The notes below the pieces were generated by a model that saw only the letters and a program-made list of their open reading frames with translations, searched no databases and had not been told where the DNA came from. A program made the position numbers and the translations under genes. Source: Lachnospiraceae bacterium UBA3401 (GTDB taxonomy: Bacteria; Bacillota; Clostridia; Lachnospirales; Lachnospiraceae). Taken from it: 64,000 nt of DNA. Location: positions 3,890 through 67,889 of the forward strand of contig DEPD01000111.1 in the NCBI GenBank assembly GCA_002358575.1, written 5' to 3'. Below, one piece after another: positions 1-9,322 of the stretch (positions are counted from its first letter, which is position 1; each line of letters opens with the position of its first letter).

Positions 1-677
1 GATACTTCGAGCACACGACTGATTTCTTTCAGGGTAAGTTCTTCATAGTAATACAGCAAAATCACCTTTTTCTCTTTGTCTGTCAAAACTTCTAGCGCTT
101 CCTCTAGCACCTCCTTCAGCTCACTTTTTTCGACTACACTCTCCGGTGTGTCAAACCCTGATGTAATCCCCTTCTCTGAAGAAATATCATTTCCCTGTTC
201 TACATATTCATTCAGAGAGATGATATTATCCGCCTTGACTTGATTCTGCCAATCGAGGAACTCATCCTCGCTGATTCCTATATACAACGCGATCTCTGCA
301 TCTGTAGGTGGCTTTCCATTGCGCTGTTCAAGCTCCTTCATTGCAGTGTCAATCTGCTTCTGACGCTGTCTGATCGTGCGCGGTATCCAGTCCATTTTCC
401 GAATCTGATCCAGAATAGCACCACGAATACGCAGACTGGCATATGTCTCAAACTTCACTTCTTTGCCTGTATCAAACTTATCAATGGCATCAATCAAACC
501 GAACACGCCATAACTTACCAAATCTTCATACTCTACATTATAGCCAAGATACATGCTTAGACGCCCTGCGACTACCTTGACTAATGGCGCATACTCCAAT
601 ATCAGTTTTTCTCTTAAATCCGGTGATTTCAGCCTGGCATAATCATCCCAAAGTTTTTTGCGTGCTGCTTCGTTCAT
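1..677 (-). CDS. fliA: RNA polymerase sigma factor for flagellar genes (FliA/SigD), 3' end outside window
   Basis: Read on the minus strand from ATG at 677, preceded by a GGGGG ribosome site, and open to base 1. About 225 residues are visible. The start MNEAARKKLWDDYARLK, the region 2 text YEDLVSYGVFGLIDAIDKFD and FETYASLRIRGAILDQIRK, and the later KEVLEEALEVLTDKEKKVI of region 4 are typical of the sigma-28 family. This factor directs RNA polymerase to late flagellar promoters (flagellin, motor and chemoreceptor genes). It is the last visible gene of the flhA-to-fliA block, the same position as sigD in Bacillus. Only the end of the helix-turn-helix of region 4 is missing. The anti-sigma factor FlgM is not in the window. 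Confidence 0.95.
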   Translation of the reverse strand, partial: MNEAARKKLWDDYARLKSPDLREKLILEYAPLVKVVAGRLSMYLGYNVEYEDLVSYGVFGLIDAIDKFDTGKEVKFETYASLRIRGAILDQIRKMDWIPRTIRQRQKQIDTAMKELEQRNGKPPTDAEIALYIGISEDEFLDWQNQVKADNIISLNEYVEQGNDISSEKGITSGFDTPESVVEKSELKEVLEEALEVLTDKEKKVILLYYYEELTLKEISRVLEV

Positions 678-723
678 GTTATTCCCCCGTTATACACAAT
701 GTTGCCTACACAAATAATCAGTT

Positions 724-1149
724 TTATGCATCTCCAAATGGGTCCTCATTATCATACTGCATTGAAGGAGCAGCCTCCTGGTCAGAATAATCATAAATTT
801 CCTCGTCCGAATATCCCTCTGCATCTTCTGACATAAAGCCACCCGCATCCATACCTTCCATATCATTTTGCTCCTCGTTTGCAAAAGCCACGACATTTCC
901 AGTAAGATCTCCATTTTTTTTCGCTTCCTGAACCATCTGTTCAAGATCTCCTGTTGGTATGATACGAGGTCTGATTGATGCGTAGAGATACCTTGCTACA
1001 TCACCAAGGATATAGAATATCAATAGCACAATCAGCAGCCCCCACAACATATTTGTCAGCTCATACCCTCTGACATACATAATGATAGACGCTATCGCAC
1101 CTGCTAAAAGCATGAGAAACGGCGTGATAAGACCTGTCTTATTTCCCAT
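724..1149 (-). CDS. Small membrane protein of unknown function between cheD and fliA
   Basis: This 141-residue protein has two predicted membrane helices near the N-terminus (about residues 8-27 and 32-53). A cytoplasmic tail follows (RYLYASIRPRIIPTGDLEQM) and then an acidic, Glu/Asp/Tyr-rich C-terminus. I do not recognise the family. It sits 25 bases below cheD and about 46 bases above fliA, so it should be co-transcribed with both. In Bacillus subtilis cheD is followed directly by sigD and then swrB, so this gene is an extra member here. A role in flagellar assembly, motor placement or sigma-factor output is plausible from position only. Confidence 0.7.
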   Translation of the reverse strand: MGNKTGLITPFLMLLAGAIASIIMYVRGYELTNMLWGLLIVLLIFYILGDVARYLYASIRPRIIPTGDLEQMVQEAKKNGDLTGNVVAFANEEQNDMEGMDAGGFMSEDAEGYSDEEIYDYSDQEAAPSMQYDNEDPFGDA

Positions 1150-1174
1150 CTCATTATCCCCTTAAATTATTCTG

Positions 1175-1660
1175 TTATATCTTTTTTTCGGGTTTTCCTG
1201 CAGAACGGATAATCAATTCTCCTGTCTCAGGGTAAAATATAATCGTGCGACCATAATTCAACCCTGTATCCTGCGCTTTCAGCGGAATACCCAACTCTCT
1301 GAGTTTCTTCTTACTCGCCTCCACATTTCTCTCTCCAACACGTACCATATCGGATTTATTCTGAAATGCGAACATCTGTGCTCCGCCTGCTAATTTTGCC
1401 TCCAATCTTGCCTTTCTGCCTCCTATCGCAAGAATCTTTTGTACAAGATCTTCAATTCCTGTATCTGCAAACTTCGCTCTGTTTGAATTGTTTTCTATTT
1501 GTCTACTGTCTGGCAGCATGGCATGTGCAAGTCCCCCCACTTTTGCAACAGGATCCCTAATACAAATTCCCACACAGGAACCCAGTCCTAGGGTTGTAAT
1601 GCCATCAGGACTTTTGCACACATTCAGGTCCGCCATTCCCACTTTTACTATATTTGCCAT
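1175..1660 (-). CDS. cheD: Chemoreceptor glutamine deamidase CheD
   Basis: CheD deamidates glutamines on methyl-accepting chemotaxis proteins and, in the Bacillus scheme, is recruited by CheC when CheY-P rises. The protein has 161 residues, the normal family length. The catalytic Cys lies in TTLGLGSCVGICIRDP (around residue 29) and the catalytic His in LAHAMLPDS (around residue 46). The C-terminal region with KLRELGIPLKAQDTGLNYGRT is also typical. The start is ATG at 1660, 32 bases downstream of cheC, in the cheW-cheC-cheD gene order of Firmicutes. Confidence 0.95.
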   Translation of the reverse strand: MANIVKVGMADLNVCKSPDGITTLGLGSCVGICIRDPVAKVGGLAHAMLPDSRQIENNSNRAKFADTGIEDLVQKILAIGGRKARLEAKLAGGAQMFAFQNKSDMVRVGERNVEASKKKLRELGIPLKAQDTGLNYGRTIIFYPETGELIIRSAGKPEKKI

Positions 1661-1692
1661 AGATACAATGCCCCTTCTCCGTTTTCATATAG

Positions 1693-2313
1693 TCATACTG
1701 ACAGCCCAAGCGCACCCAACATCTTTGAGTAAGACTCAAGATCCGGCATCAGAATAAAATAACCATTTAAGTCTACATCATCTGTAAACACCGTCTGTAT
1801 CAGCAAAATCTGATCTCCTATAATGCCAAATTCTATCGCCGGAACACTCAGTATCGCATTGAGCATATCAATACTTAGATCCGGAACCGATGGAAGCATC
1901 TTGAGATTCGTCATCTGTGCCAATGAATTTAGATAAGCCCCTGTAATGATATTACCAATCTCTTTCATCGCTGAAATTTCAATCTCGCTAAACTCACCTT
2001 CTGAGGGCGGCATTCCCATAAGTTTAGACACAAGAGCTTTTCCAGCATTCTGCTCCAATATAAACATAATACTGCCTGTGATGTCACCTTCAACAGCTAG
2101 ATAAATGCCCACGACAAGCTGCTCCTCTCCCCCCATAACTACACCAACATCTTTGAAATCGAGAAGCCTTACCTGCGGAACTTTCATATCCACTTTTGTC
2201 TGAAGCATCTGTGCAAGCGCTGTTGTGGCATTGCCAGCTCCAATATTCCCCAGCTCCTTTAACACATCATAATATTCTGTCGTAACTCTCTCGAAACTCA
2301 TACTCTCTGCCAT
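1693..2313 (-). CDS. cheC: CheY-P phosphatase CheC
   Basis: CheC dephosphorylates CheY-P and binds CheD. It carries the two duplicated phosphatase signatures of the CheC/FliY/CheX family, ELGNIGAGNATTALAQM near the N-terminus and EIGNIITGAYLNSLAQM in the middle, each with the paired Glu and Asn. The reading frame can be extended to a TTG at 2340, but ATG at 2313 (MAESMSFERV) gives a normal start and a 206-residue protein. It is separated from cheW by about 160 bases that contain a structured repeat. Confidence 0.93.
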   Translation of the reverse strand: MAESMSFERVTTEYYDVLKELGNIGAGNATTALAQMLQTKVDMKVPQVRLLDFKDVGVVMGGEEQLVVGIYLAVEGDITGSIMFILEQNAGKALVSKLMGMPPSEGEFSEIEISAMKEIGNIITGAYLNSLAQMTNLKMLPSVPDLSIDMLNAILSVPAIEFGIIGDQILLIQTVFTDDVDLNGYFILMPDLESYSKMLGALGLSV

Positions 2314-2383
2314 GATAAAACCTAAGCCTTTCCCTATCAAAAGTCACTATAATTCCCGTCTGTCCACAAAATTAAACAGACTA

Positions 2384-2472
2384 TTTTATGCACGCGGGCG
2401 TCTAATAGAAATAGATCAGCAAAGCTGACAGACGCCCGACGCGCGAGTAAAGGAAGTAACTTTCCCTACTCG
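2384..2472 (+). repeat. Structured hairpin repeat, copy A (cheW-cheC intergenic)
   Basis: CGGGCGTCT (2395-2403) pairs perfectly with AGACGCCCG (2430-2438). Inside is a second hairpin, TCAGC-AAA-GCTGA (2416-2428). A further hairpin follows, closed by GAGTA (2445-2449) and TACTC (2467-2471). A related element lies in the opposite orientation at 43837-43932. Several stem pairs differ between the copies but remain complementary, so the fold appears to be conserved. The element ends 3 bases before the cheW stop codon. Confidence 0.75.
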
Positions 2473-2474
2473 TT

Positions 2475-2972
2475 TTACACATCCACTACTTCCGCAAGCA
2501 CTGATGTGATATCTAACAATGAGATGAGCTTCCCATCAGACTTGCCAACACCGGAGAGAAACCGCTCTTTCTCATCTTTTTCATACCCCATCCGCTCAAT
2601 ATGTTCCTCGTCGAGCGTCACAACCTCTTTCACCTCATCCACCAACACGCCAATTGACTCGTGCTGTTCCAGTGTCAAAATAATAATACGCGTTTTCTTG
2701 GTAACTTGATCTTCTGGAAGTCCCATTTTCAACCGGAGACTAATTGTCGGTATGACAACTCCTCGAACATTTATTACACCCTTAATATAATTTGGCACTT
2801 TCGGTACTCTTGTGATTTTCGACATCCGAATAATATTTGATATATATTTAATATCTATCCCGTATTGCTCCCCGCCAAGCTGTGTCACAATAAACTGTGT
2901 CGTATCATGCTCTATCGGACGGTTCAGACTCACACTCCGCTTCTTTTCGTCCATTATTTTTACTTCATCCAT
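2475..2972 (-). CDS. cheW: Chemotaxis coupling protein CheW
   Basis: CheW links chemoreceptors to the kinase CheA in the polar signalling array. The 165-residue protein is one CheW (SH3-like) domain: the text QFIVTQLGGEQYGIDI, VPNYIKGVINVRGVVIPTI and TRIIILTLEQHESIGVLVDE matches the family along its length. The ATG at 2972 has an AGGG ribosome site. It begins about 40 bases after the cheA stop, in the order cheB-cheA-cheW-cheC-cheD. Confidence 0.95.
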   Translation of the reverse strand: MDEVKIMDEKKRSVSLNRPIEHDTTQFIVTQLGGEQYGIDIKYISNIIRMSKITRVPKVPNYIKGVINVRGVVIPTISLRLKMGLPEDQVTKKTRIIILTLEQHESIGVLVDEVKEVVTLDEEHIERMGYEKDEKERFLSGVGKSDGKLISLLDITSVLAEVVDV

Positions 2973-3013
2973 GTTTTATGCCCTGCCTTTCTTCCTTTTC
3001 ACTGTCATCAGAA

Positions 3014-5182
3014 TCAAATCAATGCATTGGTATCAAGGATCAGTGCCACTTCACCGTTTCCTAAGATTGTGGCACCGCTTATCATCTTTGGCACCTTAAT
3101 ATACTTGCCCATGGACTTAATAACAACTTCCTGCTGTCCGATAAGCTCGTCTACTACCAAACCTGCCTGCTTTTCACCTTTCTTCACAATAATCACGGTG
3201 AGATTCTTATTCTTATCGCCTTCTCTTGGGGGCATATCCAGAACTTTATCCATTCTGATAATGGGAATAACTGTTCCGCGAATATGGATTACTTCCTTCG
3301 CCTGTACCAGTTTAATATCCTCCGGCAAAACATCCTCGATTGTCTGAATCGAACCGAGTGCAATCGCATATTTCTCATCGCCGATTACAACCATGAGCGC
3401 CTGGATAATCGCCAGTGTCAAAGGAAGTCGAATAATCCAGGAAGAACCCTCGCCAAAACGGTTTTTTACCTCAACTTCGCCGCTCAGGGACTCAATTTTT
3501 GATTTTACTACATCAAGGCCAACACCGCGGCCAGATACATCAGACACTTTCTTTGCAGTTGAGAAACTTGGCAGGAACAAAAGATCAATAATTTCCTTCT
3601 CCGTCATTGTCTCAGCCTGTTCCGGTGTCACTGTACCACGCTCAATCGCCTTATTTCTGACAGCTTCCACATTAATTCCGCCGCCGTCGTCCCGCACTTC
3701 AATCACGACATTATTGCCGTCCTGATAGGCATCTAAGAAGATAGAACCAACTTCTGGCTTGCCGTTTGCAACACGCACATCATTGGGCTCTAAACCATGA
3801 TCTGCTGAATTTCTAAGCATATGCATCAGCGGGTCGCCAATCTCATCCACCACAGTACGGTCAAGCTCTGTGTCCTCACCTGTCATGTAAAGTTCCATCT
3901 TCTTATTTAGCTTCTTAGAAAGATCGCGAATCATACGCGGGAACTTTGCCACAACACTCTCGATGGGAACCATTCGCACTTTCATCACAGACTCATGTAA
4001 GTTTGTTGTGACACTCTCAAGATACTCAATCTGTTCATTAACAGAACCATTATCTCCCTTGCTATCATCTGCTGCCGTGGCAGAAATCAACGAATTCTTC
4101 GCTATAATAAGCTCGCTGACCAGATTCATCAAATTATCCAATTTCTCAATATCCACTCTAACGGTCCTGTTCACTACAGGCTTTGTCGCTGGTTTTGAGG
4201 AAGAGGAAGACGACGCGGCAGCCACTGTCGCAGCAGATTTTGCTGGCGCAACTGGTGCCTGAGCAGGCACTGGCACAGTCTTGGATACAGTAGGCGCTGC
4301 TGTTGCTGTGGGCTTACTCTCTTCTGCGGGTTTACTCTCAATAGTCTTTTCTGGCTCTGGTCCCGATTTCTCTGATTTTGCCACACCATACTCTGCGCAG
4401 AATGCATCCTCTATCTCAGAGACACTCTTTACCGCCTCGATAATCTCTTCCGCTGTATTTCCAGAAATCAATATCAGACTGAATGTCAAATCAAATTTTT
4501 CATCTTCAATATCTTGTGCGGTCGGGGAAGATACAATAATTTCTCCCAATTTTTCAAGCGCTTTAAAGACAAGAAATGCTCTCGCAGCCTTTAATACACA
4601 TGCCTCCTCAACATAGACTGTCACGCCAAACACTTTCAATCCCTCGCTGTATGCCTTGTCAATCAGCATCCGCTCCGTATCAGTAATCTTGACATCCTGC
4701 CATTTTTCCCGCTTGGTGTTTGCCCCCTCATCCTTCGCAGAAGGCGCAGCATCCTCTATCTTTGCAGAAGCAGCACTCTCACCAAGAATAACCTCACCAT
4801 TATTTTTTAAGATGCTGTTAAGCGCATCAATCAAGTCCTGATTATCATTGGTTCCCTCTTCTGTCGTCTGCTGAATATTGTTGACATATTCCTCCAGCGC
4901 ATCCAGACTTTTAAACAATATATCGATCATTCCAGGACGTACCTTAAAAGTACCATTCCGAACCTCCGAGAATACATTTTCCATATCATGGGTAAGCGTC
5001 TGCATTCGCTTATATCCCATTGTTCCCGCCATGCCCTTCAAGGAATGAGCTGCTCGAAATATTTCATTGATTGTATCCATATTCTCAGGATTCTGCTCCA
5101 GATCCATAATCTGATCGCTCAGATTTTGTAAATGCTCCTTTGACTCATCAAGGAAAATATCAAGATATTGACTTGTATCCAT
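3014..5182 (-). CDS. cheA: Chemotaxis histidine kinase CheA
   Basis: CheA autophosphorylates in response to receptors and passes phosphate to CheY and CheB. Domains in order: HPt with phospho-accepting His46 in FRAAHSLKGMAG; a P2 CheY/CheB-docking domain (about 165-275); an Ala/Pro/Ser-rich linker (about 290-340); the dimerisation domain; the HATPase domain with N box MHMLRNSADHGLEP and G box EVRDDGGGIN; and a C-terminal CheW-like P5 domain. The frame extends to ATG at 5200, but ATG at 5182 (MDTSQYLDIF) gives the usual CheA N-terminus and 722 residues. Confidence 0.96.
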   Translation of the reverse strand: MDTSQYLDIFLDESKEHLQNLSDQIMDLEQNPENMDTINEIFRAAHSLKGMAGTMGYKRMQTLTHDMENVFSEVRNGTFKVRPGMIDILFKSLDALEEYVNNIQQTTEEGTNDNQDLIDALNSILKNNGEVILGESAASAKIEDAAPSAKDEGANTKREKWQDVKITDTERMLIDKAYSEGLKVFGVTVYVEEACVLKAARAFLVFKALEKLGEIIVSSPTAQDIEDEKFDLTFSLILISGNTAEEIIEAVKSVSEIEDAFCAEYGVAKSEKSGPEPEKTIESKPAEESKPTATAAPTVSKTVPVPAQAPVAPAKSAATVAAASSSSSSKPATKPVVNRTVRVDIEKLDNLMNLVSELIIAKNSLISATAADDSKGDNGSVNEQIEYLESVTTNLHESVMKVRMVPIESVVAKFPRMIRDLSKKLNKKMELYMTGEDTELDRTVVDEIGDPLMHMLRNSADHGLEPNDVRVANGKPEVGSIFLDAYQDGNNVVIEVRDDGGGINVEAVRNKAIERGTVTPEQAETMTEKEIIDLLFLPSFSTAKKVSDVSGRGVGLDVVKSKIESLSGEVEVKNRFGEGSSWIIRLPLTLAIIQALMVVIGDEKYAIALGSIQTIEDVLPEDIKLVQAKEVIHIRGTVIPIIRMDKVLDMPPREGDKNKNLTVIIVKKGEKQAGLVVDELIGQQEVVIKSMGKYIKVPKMISGATILGNGEVALILDTNALI

Positions 5183-5183
5183 T

Positions 5184-6293
5184 CTACCTGACCCCCACAT
5201 TCATAATAATTTCCTGGGCCACGTTATCAAGTGAGACCACTTGGTTTACCAGACCTGTAGCAGCGATTGCCTTGGGCATTCCATACACCGTTGATGATGC
5301 CTCATCCTGTGCGATAACGTGTATTTTTTTTGAAGTTTCCAAATTCACGATTCCCTTGGTACCGTCTGCACCCATTCCTGTCAGCACAACACAGACAATC
5401 TGCGCATAACTACTTGATTTTAAGGATTCATACATATAGTTTGCACAAGGTTTAACACCCTCTCTCGGTGGCTCATCTGTATATGTAATCGTCGCTCTGC
5501 CGCCTCTTGTCGCCACATTCATATGTTTGCCTCCCATAGAAATATATACCACGCCATTCTCAAGCACATCGCCTTCTGCTGCCTCCTTGACTTTGATTTT
5601 GCTCATGGAATCAAGCCTTTCCGCAAGGGACTGTGTAAATCCTTTTGGCATATGCTGGACAATCAGTACAGGAGCAGCAAGTTCTGCCGGGAGTCTCGGC
5701 ACAACACTCTGTAATGCCTTGGGACCACCTGTAGAACAGGCAAGCGCAACAATTTTCTGTCCGCCCACAATCGGTTTGCTTTTTCTGACAATGCTCACAA
5801 GCTTTTGTGTGTTCTCCTCCTGTTTTTCCCTTGTCAAAATAGGAATGTTGGAAATATTAGTCTGGCGACTGGACACAACAGCCTGAAGTGTATCCAAAAA
5901 CTTATCCTTAAAACCGCTGCTTTTTAGATAAATAATATTGACTGGCTTTTCTATAAAATCAATCGCTCCAAGATCCAACGCCTCCATTGTTACGACTGCG
6001 CCATCCTTGGTATCCGTACTCGCCATCATGATACGGGCACGAATCTTATCTTTCTGCAGAGCACGCAGGAATTGAATCCCGTTCATCTTTGGCATATTTA
6101 CGTCAAGTACTACTCCATCATATTGATTCTTCTTCAAGAGTTCATATGCTGCCTGACCATCAAAAGCCTGCTCCACTACATGGAACCGTTCATCTGAATT
6201 GATTATATCACACATAACTCTTCTCATAAGTGCAGAATCATCAACTACAAGTATTTTTTTCTTTATTTTTGATGTATTCGAGTTAATTGTCAT
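5184..6293 (-). CDS. cheB: Chemoreceptor methylesterase/response regulator CheB
   Basis: CheB removes methyl groups from chemoreceptors when phosphorylated by CheA. An N-terminal receiver domain is visible (KKILVVDDSALM, phospho-acceptor Asp in VVLDVNMPKMNG). The C-terminal esterase has the catalytic Ser in ALACSTGGPKAL, His in IVQHMPKGF and Asp in LTGMGADGTKG. The frame is open to a TTG at 6302; ATG at 6293 is preferred. It lies a few bases after the pilZ stop, so the two are probably translationally coupled. CheR, the partner methyltransferase, is not in the window. Confidence 0.95.
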   Translation of the reverse strand: MTINSNTSKIKKKILVVDDSALMRRVMCDIINSDERFHVVEQAFDGQAAYELLKKNQYDGVVLDVNMPKMNGIQFLRALQKDKIRARIMMASTDTKDGAVVTMEALDLGAIDFIEKPVNIIYLKSSGFKDKFLDTLQAVVSSRQTNISNIPILTREKQEENTQKLVSIVRKSKPIVGGQKIVALACSTGGPKALQSVVPRLPAELAAPVLIVQHMPKGFTQSLAERLDSMSKIKVKEAAEGDVLENGVVYISMGGKHMNVATRGGRATITYTDEPPREGVKPCANYMYESLKSSSYAQIVCVVLTGMGADGTKGIVNLETSKKIHVIAQDEASSTVYGMPKAIAATGLVNQVVSLDNVAQEIIMNVGVR

Positions 6294-6298
6294 ACTAT

Positions 6299-7024
6299 TC
6301 AACGACCCTTTCCATTCTTTCTATTTTTTCGTTCCTCATCAAAAATATATTTGATGATCTCCTCGCGTGTTGTGGTATCGATAAATTCAAATTTGACTCT
6401 ATTTTCATACTCGTTTTCCCTATTTTCAATCTCGTTGGAATAAATTATCTTCGCAGCCAGCAGAAACAGTTTCTCTCGCTCCAAGACAGTCAACTTAAAT
6501 TTCATCAAAATATAACTGTCCTCATCAAATCTCTGTCTTGACACAAATCGCGCTCCGCCGCCACTAATATCTACAATCACACCCCTTATCATCTCCCGAT
6601 CTGGTACAAGGTACACCATTCCCTGAATATATGCATCAATCTCCTGCTTTGTCATCTTCTTTATGCCCATATCAATCACACAGTTAAACCGATAATATTC
6701 CCTTCGCTGATATTTGTGAAGATTGCTTATCAGCTCCACCACAAACACATAAATTCCATCAACTTTCCGCCGCTCAATAATCCGCACATCTGCCCGATAC
6801 ACACCATTATGAGAAAAAAAGCACACATCATATTCTCCGTCTATGGGAAGCAACACCAGTTTGGTTTGTTCCATTGGCATCTCCAGTTCAAGTCGTCCAT
6901 CATCCAAAATATTGTGCACCGTGGACTTGTATGTTTTCACTCCTTCTGTGCCATCAGGAAGAATGACGCGGACTGTCGATTTCAATTCCAGCTTATCACC
7001 CAATGATATAAATTTTTCTATCAT
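6299..7024 (-). CDS. PilZ-domain cyclic-di-GMP receptor, YcgR/YpfA-like flagellar brake
   Basis: The 241-residue protein has an N-terminal YcgR-like beta domain (about 1-105) and a C-terminal PilZ domain. The PilZ domain carries both c-di-GMP-binding motifs: RREYYRFN (the RxxxR arginines) and VDISGGGARF (the D/NxSxxG loop). YcgR/YpfA (MotI) proteins bind c-di-GMP and slow or disengage the flagellar motor. Its place between flhG and cheB in an operon with motility genes supports that role. The C-terminal tail is basic (FDEERKNRKNGKGR). A GGAGGA ribosome site precedes ATG 7024. Confidence 0.9.
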   Translation of the reverse strand: MIEKFISLGDKLELKSTVRVILPDGTEGVKTYKSTVHNILDDGRLELEMPMEQTKLVLLPIDGEYDVCFFSHNGVYRADVRIIERRKVDGIYVFVVELISNLHKYQRREYYRFNCVIDMGIKKMTKQEIDAYIQGMVYLVPDREMIRGVIVDISGGGARFVSRQRFDEDSYILMKFKLTVLEREKLFLLAAKIIYSNEIENRENEYENRVKFEFIDTTTREEIIKYIFDEERKNRKNGKGR

Positions 7025-7051
7025 AGACTCCTCCTGAAAACTATTTCTTGT

Positions 7052-7936
7052 TTATCCCATTTTTTTATTTCCTGCCACAATATGCGAGAAAAAAGCAGCC
7101 ATTCCCCTCTTCACCAATGACTTATCATATTCTTTGTCCATCAATGCATATGCCATCTTCTCATAAGCAATTGATGATTTTGCATTTGGACTTTGAAGGC
7201 TGACAGGCTTTTGCTGCATGACTGCATCCTCAAGACGATAGTCCTGTGGGATTGCTCCAAGATAGGATACTGGAAGCTTGAGATATCTATTTACGACTGT
7301 CTCAAGTTTGTTGTACATAACTTCGCCCTCAGCTACTCCTGCTACCTTATTTGCTATCACCATAATCTTTGAATCTTCCCTAGAGAATCGCGGATGACGG
7401 TTTAACGCTTTTAAGAGCGAATACGAATCTGTGATTGATGTAGGTTCTGGTGTAGCGACAACCAGGATTTCACCGCTCGCAACGAGAAAATCCAACACTG
7501 CATCAGAAATACCCGCACCTGTATCTATAATAATAATATCGGCAATCGCGTCTAATTTTGCAAGATTCTGTATAATATAATTTAAATAGTCCCTGCTTAG
7601 ATTTGAAAGCCCTGCTATTCCAGAACCTCCTGATATAAATCCTATGTCCATAGGTCCCCATGTTATGATATCTGTAATATTTTTTCCCTGATATATCAGA
7701 TCGCACAGATTATGTTTCGGTACAGTCCCGAACATAATTTCGATATTGGCAAGTCCAAAATCTGCATCCAGTATAATGACTCGCTTTCCCATTTTCTTGA
7801 ATTGACATGCAAGATTGATAGAAGTATTGGACTTCCCTACACCGCCTTTTCCACTTGTGACTGTGATTACTCTTGAAAGTGGTCTTGGGGCTGGATTCAT
7901 TTTAATCACATTTCTTAACTGTTCCGCCTGATCCAT
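7052..7936 (-). CDS. flhG: Flagellar number regulator FlhG (YlxH, MinD-like ATPase)
   Basis: FlhG is a MinD/ParA-type ATPase that works with FlhF to set flagellar number and position. The 294-residue protein has the deviant Walker A motif VTSGKGGVGKSNTSINLA (about 26-43), the switch-region text IIIDTGAGISD, and a C-terminal helix (MGMAAF-type membrane targeting region). The N-terminal MDQAEQLRNVIK resembles the family DQAxxLR start, where the FlhF-stimulating Gln lies. It is 12 bases downstream of flhF. A GAGGGG ribosome site precedes the ATG. Confidence 0.95.
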   Translation of the reverse strand: MDQAEQLRNVIKMNPAPRPLSRVITVTSGKGGVGKSNTSINLACQFKKMGKRVIILDADFGLANIEIMFGTVPKHNLCDLIYQGKNITDIITWGPMDIGFISGGSGIAGLSNLSRDYLNYIIQNLAKLDAIADIIIIDTGAGISDAVLDFLVASGEILVVATPEPTSITDSYSLLKALNRHPRFSREDSKIMVIANKVAGVAEGEVMYNKLETVVNRYLKLPVSYLGAIPQDYRLEDAVMQQKPVSLQSPNAKSSIAYEKMAYALMDKEYDKSLVKRGMAAFFSHIVAGNKKMG

Positions 7937-7948
7937 ATATTCCCCTCC

Positions 7949-9322
7949 TCAACGCCTTCCCCCAAGCAACTGTTTTACAGTTGACTGCGGATTGAAATAC
8001 TCAATATCATCTGGTACATTCTGACCGCATGTCACATAGGAAAGTGTCGCGCCCGTATATAGTTTCAGGTTATAAATATTTCCCAGCGTAGCGGTTTCAT
8101 CTAATTTCGTAAATATGAGCTTATAATCAGCTATCTCTTTGTATGTGTCTGCAATCTTCATCAAATCTCCGTATTTTGTCGAAGCTGACAGCACGAGAAA
8201 CACTTCCTTGGCAGCATTGTTGTCCACAGAACTTATCAAATCACTTATACTCTCGCACTGTGCTTCATTGTTGGGTGAATGCCCTGTGGTATCCACCAGA
8301 ATGTAATCATATTCTCTAAAATCTTCTATCGAAGTTACAATTTCCTTTGCCGTGTACACGACTCTGAATGGAACTTCAAGAATATTTGCGTAAGTTCTCA
8401 ACTGTTCTGCCGCAGCAATCCTGTAAGTGTCCGCTGTAAGCAGCGCAACTTTCTTCTTGTGTTCCACCCGAAAAGACGATGCAATTTTTGCAATGGTAGT
8501 TGTCTTTCCAACCCCTGTTGGTCCCACAAAGAAAATTACTTTTGGATTTCTTTCATTCTCCTCCATCACATAAGGTTTTCCGAGTTTCAGTATCATTCTT
8601 TGATAGATTTCCGAAAGCATAAAGTCCAATGTGACATCCTCTTTACAATTTCTGTCAATCTCCTCTATAATCTCCTTTGCGTACTTTTCATTAATCTCGT
8701 TATCCATCATCTTATTATATAAAAGCTTTAGGAAATTGACACGCTCTGTGTTTTCTTTCCTTCTTCCACTCTCGGTATTCCTAACCTCTTCTGCCTGCGG
8801 CTTATTCTCCTGCTGCGAAAGCTGCTTCTCAATCAAATTCTGCAAATTATCCAGTTTTTCTTCCAAACCATTACCGCGAAGATTCTCCTTGGTTGGTTCA
8901 GCTGCCTTCGCCTCAAACATTCCTCTCTCTTTGGTTCCCTCATCCTTTACCATATCTAACTTTTGTGATGGAAAAGAAGAAAGGACATCTGCAACAGCCT
9001 GACCAACTGCCCTTGCATCCTCCGCAACTGCCTCCTGCTTCTCAGGCTGCTTCATTGGAATAATCTTTGCCTGCGAGGCATTCTGCCCTATACTGACTGC
9101 CACCCCATCCTTCTGGATTTCTGTGGAGGCAACAGCACTATATTTTTCATTCTCGTCTTCCCTTGCGACAGTAACTTCAAACCGCGTGCCCTTGAAGATG
9201 CCTTTTAGCCCTTTGGGCTTGACTGCCTTGACATTCATTTCAACAATATTCTCGCCAAGCTCTTTCTTCGCACTTGCAAGTGCCTCTTCCTTTGTTTTTC
9301 CTTGAAATTTCTTTATTATCAT
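7949..9322 (-). CDS. flhF: Flagellar SRP-type GTPase FlhF
   Basis: FlhF is an SRP-family GTPase that marks where flagella are built. The 457-residue protein has the N-terminal B domain (MIIKKFQGKTKEEALASAKKE), a variable Glu/Gln/Lys-rich linker (about 85-200), then the NG domain with P-loop FFVGPTGVGKTTTIAKIA, the DTTGHSPNN motif and FTKLDETATLGN. The ATG at 9322 overlaps the flhA stop by four bases (ATGA type), so the genes are translationally coupled. Confidence 0.95.
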   Translation of the reverse strand: MIIKKFQGKTKEEALASAKKELGENIVEMNVKAVKPKGLKGIFKGTRFEVTVAREDENEKYSAVASTEIQKDGVAVSIGQNASQAKIIPMKQPEKQEAVAEDARAVGQAVADVLSSFPSQKLDMVKDEGTKERGMFEAKAAEPTKENLRGNGLEEKLDNLQNLIEKQLSQQENKPQAEEVRNTESGRRKENTERVNFLKLLYNKMMDNEINEKYAKEIIEEIDRNCKEDVTLDFMLSEIYQRMILKLGKPYVMEENERNPKVIFFVGPTGVGKTTTIAKIASSFRVEHKKKVALLTADTYRIAAAEQLRTYANILEVPFRVVYTAKEIVTSIEDFREYDYILVDTTGHSPNNEAQCESISDLISSVDNNAAKEVFLVLSASTKYGDLMKIADTYKEIADYKLIFTKLDETATLGNIYNLKLYTGATLSYVTCGQNVPDDIEYFNPQSTVKQLLGGRR

